NCBI GenBank assembly: GCA_936440205.1
Contig: OW387143.1
Coordinates: 32,314,949-32,378,948 of the forward strand
Source of the DNA: Lepidonotus clava
Lineage: Eukaryota; Annelida; Polychaeta; Phyllodocida; Polynoidae
DNA: 64,000 bases
Reading direction: 5' to 3'
The notes beneath the pieces were generated by a model. The model was not told the DNA's origin. It saw nothing but the letters and a program-made list of their open reading frames with translations, and searched no databases. The position numbers and the translations under genes are program-made. The stretch's first letter is position 1. Each line of letters starts with the position of its first letter. Positions 61,001 to 64,000 of the stretch are shown piece after piece.

Positions 61001-62841
61001 GAATTTTTTGTCAAAAAATATGTTTAGTGGCTGGCTCACGCCCGTAACTTTGTATAGACTGAGGTAGGTATGTTTGCAGCAAGAAAAAAATATTCAACCC
61101 ATTCATGGTCGAAATTCGCTCACCCAGTTCACAAGTACGATTATTTATGAGATGTACATGTTTCCATACTCTATCAACTAGGTTTTTAATGTTTTTCATA
61201 TACTTCATTATTTTTTGCAAGGTCATTAAGTGGGAGCACTCATTGAAGGCAATTGAGTTGTAAACGGATTTACGTCTATAAAATCACGTTTTTCTCTGAT
61301 TTCTAAAACGTAGTCGTTGAGAAAAAAAACTATAAATGTATCTAAGAAAAAAAGCTGGACTGTTACAAAATACTCCAGTGGTACATGGGAGCAGTGTCAG
61401 GTCTGAATAGGTATGGATCCAGGCTGGGATAAGGATCGCTCTATAAAGAGGGACAAAAAGTAAATAAAGTCAAGTCAAATACAGAGTGTTGGGGGCGAAA
61501 AACTCCCTGAGTGAGTGTCTGTGTGTGCAGTGTGATGTGGTGCATGCTCACCTACCTCTATGTTACACCTTGTGTGAACTCATACATTCAATAGATATGT
61601 TAATTCAGTCTAACTGAATCTGGACTATGAAGGGTTATTCTTATAGGTTATGTATTTGGCTCTGGGGGTATCAAAGCACAGTAGCATTTTTGTGAAGCAG
61701 ATTTGGCATCAGGAGTGTCAAGAGGTTGAGTACATTATTCCGTGTCACACATTTATTTTGTGAGTTAACATGTAACACCCCATACAGCCACACGCAGGGG
61801 AGGTAGTAGGGGGTGGGATCGTGCCACTGGTGTCGTGTATGCGTACCACGACTGGGTCAGCCAACCAACCGATTAGATACTCAGACCAACAGGGTGTGAA
61901 GGTAGGTTCCCTAACGGTGGGACACGAGGAGGGAGTCCGACCGAACCACATGCCATAAGAGGGAAGGCCAGCAGACAGACAGCAAGGCCTGATTGCCGAC
62001 CGACATTGTGTATGGTGTTATACCGGCCGGCCGGCAGGGTCCGCTTTGAATTTTCAATACCGGGTACCAGGAACCATTGAAAGGATCTCCCATACAAGAG
62101 GCCATGCTGCCACAATATCTGTTTACCTGCCTGTCCTGTTTACCTGTGTGAATTCTCACCTGGCTCGCTGGGATACCTGCTGCTTGTCTGCAGTGATGGG
62201 GGATCCAGACCGGTATTGTCGTGTATAGGTTTACCTGGTGTCACCAATTATACTCACCTGTGGGAATACCTACCTGTCCAGGATTAAGTACCAACTGCAC
62301 ACAACACGTGAGGGTTCTTCTGAGGATCTACTTATGGTGTATATGCATTTAACACAGGAGGAATCCTACTGTTTGTTAATTCAGAGTGTCAAATGAAAGT
62401 TACCTTTGGAAGGTACTGTTCTTGTAATGCTTGGGTTTCTGTGAATTTATAACAGTTGGGTGCCATCCTTCACCTGCAAAAAAATATTCCCCCTAGACTT
62501 GATCAGCAAAAGGATAGCATAGGATAACACCCGGAACTTCACTACCTGCAGCTAACTAGTTGGAAAAAACTTGACAGATGAACTATATATGTCAAGGCAT
62601 TATCTATAATTAGTACAAGGACAACTGATAGTTGGAGCACGTGCCATGTGTTTTTCAATCATTAGGTGTATTATCATCCCATATTTGTAAGGCAGTCCCA
62701 TCTCCCATTTTTTGTAAGCAGTGACCAAATTCTGGAACAGGACATCTGTTGAAGCCATAACTGTAAAAGTTGGTTTTAGAACATTGCCTTTGGGCAATGG
62801 CAGCACATCGGTGACACCGGCTTAGCCGGTCTTTGATTCAG
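58066..62841. other. AT-rich final part of the intron, no gene recognised
   Basis: A good acceptor-like tract, TTTTCTTACACTGTTACAG at about 58480-58498, is not followed by a sustained coding frame with donor. CCGGCCGGCCGGC palindromic sequence lies near 62022. The region 61740-62220 is GC-richer with overlapping short frames on both strands. An in-frame TGA at 62834-62836 limits how far the coding exon can extend to the left. Confidence 0.45.
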
Positions 62842-63079
62842 GACCACGGGGAACAAGTGGGACATCCCTCAATCCTACGAAAGCCCAATTTCTCAGGTGC
62901 ATACTGAATCATACACACATTTTGACAACGAGTTCGACAATGGGATCCGCTTCCCCCCGGATCCCAGTCACACCAGCTTGTCCGATGCCCCCTCCGATGG
63001 TGACGAAGGGGCGGATGGACCGTCCGGTGGGGGATTAAAGGATGGCCGGACTTTGTTGATTGTCAGAGGAGCAAGAAAG
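62842..63079 (+). CDS. Internal coding exon of an unidentified gene (partial CDS)
   Basis: From the acceptor TCTTTGATTCAG the reading frame is open for 79 codons, then meets AAAG|GTAGGT at 63080. The exon would start with one base completing a split codon (phase 2) and end on a complete codon. Codon use is GC-richer and more protein-like than anything nearby. The peptide begins near TGNKWDIPQSYES, passes through HFDNEFDNGIRFPPDPS, then an acidic Ser/Gly/Asp linker (SDGDEGADGPSGGG), and ends DGRTLLIVRGARK. The linker looks disordered; the C-terminal LLIVRG may begin a folded domain continued in the next exon. No domain or gene was recognised. A second acceptor, AATTTCTCAG at 62896, would give a shorter phase-0 exon from 62897. 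No signal peptide or membrane segment is visible. Confidence 0.7.
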
Positions 63080-63735
63080 GTAGGTTGAAGATAAGTTTCA
63101 TTTCCTATAATATAAAAACATGTTGTATTCACCTTAATGATAATCATAAGGACCTTAATATCTTACCTCTATATTGAGATATTGCCAACATCTCTTCCTG
63201 AGTTATTTTCTGTAGAGACAAACTCTTTCCATATGTTTATCTGCTAAAGATTCCCTTAATGTTGAAAAGATTATTTTCCTCTCGAGTCATTGACATGGCC
63301 AGACTAGTGTTTTCAAAGGTAACCACCTGAATAATTTATAAGAGTTGCTTTGGTCAAATGGGAAAAGAATGTTGTGGAAAACAGTAATGACTTTGGATTG
63401 CCATTCCTGGCATATTACTGTGTTAGTGATAGGTTTACCAGCAGGCAGTCATGCCTCACTGCAGTAGGCCTTCTGACTCCGCACCTTGTGACCTACCTCC
63501 CAGATCTGTTCCGTATATTCTTTTTTGGTTTCAATCTAGGTCACATAGTCAAGAGAATTTTTGCAGTTCTTCCTGGTATAAACACTTTGGCCTGAAAATA
63601 TACCAATTCCACAGTGCTGAAATACTGCAGTCAACTGTTACCCTAATCAGAATAGCTGTTTTATGAAAGTTTACCAATTTAAGAGTAGGTGAAACTGAAA
63701 TGTTGCAGCCATGGCCATTTTGATATTAGAAAACA
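63080..63735 (+). other. Start of the downstream intron
   Basis: Begins with the donor GTAGGT. AT-rich. No further coding exon is recognised before the window ends, although a frame of 81 codons (63350-63595) is present without splice context. Confidence 0.5.
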
Positions 63736-63749
63736 ACACAGATTTTATG

Positions 63750-64000
63750 ATATATGACCCTGTCAGGGACTGGGGCAGGGGCTCCTGTTGGATCCCCCGG
63801 GAAGAATGTTCCCTCGTTATCCCCTGCTTGTCGTAAGAGGCGACTAAAGGAGGGCATCAAAGGCTGGGTGTGGGTAATAGACCCCTTGCCACTCTTTGAA
63901 AAGAGTAGGGTATCAAACCCAGCGGCAGGTTTCTCCTTCGGTCACCGCTCATGTGGCGTAAAACTAGCTTTAGCTTGTGCAGTTTGGTAAATGAACCCTA
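63750..64000. repeat. Probable dispersed repeat running off the right edge
   Basis: A GC-richer block with abrupt left boundary contains GAATGTTCCCTCGTTATCCC, CCTGCTTGTCGTAAGAGGCG and ACTAAAGGAGGGCATC. GTCGTAAGAGGCGAC forms a small hairpin. The block looks like interspersed repeats I have seen in invertebrate genomes, but I cannot assign a family; the right end is outside the window. Confidence 0.35.

Larger units (their letters stand above)
1..62841 (+). other. Giant intron of a + strand gene (inferred), open at the left edge
   Basis: No convincing coding exon was found on either strand before position 62842, where an acceptor opens a coding exon on the + strand. Four fused acceptor/donor sites lie inside this span, all on the + strand and therefore in the same sense as that exon. 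Very long introns with recursive splice sites are known from insects and vertebrates, mostly in developmental and neuronal genes. Seen: absence of convincing coding sequence and co-oriented splice signals. Inferred: that all of it belongs to one intron. The promoter-like island near 39.7-40.0 kb could split it by supplying an internal first exon, and an unrecognised short exon cannot be excluded by eye. Confidence 0.55.

Overview
This is a eukaryotic, almost entirely non-coding window of about 60% A+T. It is rich in microsatellites, hierarchical minisatellites, small inverted-repeat elements and decayed retroelement fragments, with scattered islands of higher GC. The style (long AT-rich intron, tRNA-like repeat fragments, CpG-containing islands, clustered homeodomain and nuclear-receptor sites) fits an animal, most plausibly a marine invertebrate such as a mollusc or other lophotrochozoan. 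That placement is inference only, because no gene was recognised by name.

The only convincing protein-coding sequence is one internal exon on the + strand near the right end (62842-63079, 79 codons, bounded by an acceptor and an AAAG|GTAGGT donor). Most of what lies upstream is best read as a single giant intron of that gene, running off the left edge.

The main discovery candidate is inside that intron. Four + strand sites have a polypyrimidine tract followed directly by AG|GTAAG, that is, a 3' splice site fused to a 5' splice site (splits at 5891/5892, 14414/14415, 39453/39454 and 56572/56573). Each is followed 43-57 nt later by a second consensus donor. This is the architecture of recursive-splicing (RS) sites with RS-exons. 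Two of the RS-exons are clearly related in sequence, and three of four end in AAATA before a GTRAGT donor. They would cut the visible 57 kb of intron into steps of about 8.5, 25.0, 17.1 and 6.3 kb.

Layout: 1-5.9 kb, AT-rich intron with a 30-bp minisatellite and an inverted-repeat element; 5.9-14.4 kb, RS1, a possible TIR element and a 1.3-kb minisatellite with an exact 551-bp higher-order unit; 14.4-19.4 kb, RS2, a pair of related repeats and two homeodomain-site-rich islands; 19.4-22.9 kb, a TGACAG/CTGTCA-dense domain made of a minisatellite with a 69-bp trimer plus CpG-rich duplications; 22.9-30.1 kb, mostly plain AT-rich DNA; 30.1-31.0 kb, an LTR-like fossil; 32-37.7 kb, a retroelement end, a triplicated 190-bp repeat, a nuclear-receptor half-site cluster and a GC hairpin; 39.4-40.0 kb, RS3 followed by a CpG-rich promoter-like island (CRE, 12-bp E-box palindrome, RFX X-box); 40-56.5 kb, AT-rich intron with several tandem duplications and a tRNA-like element; 56.5-62.8 kb, RS4 and the last intron step; then the coding exon, a short downstream intron and a probable dispersed repeat.

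The longer open frames in the AT-rich DNA (for example 7211-7795 on the minus strand) show no recognisable domain and are treated as chance.
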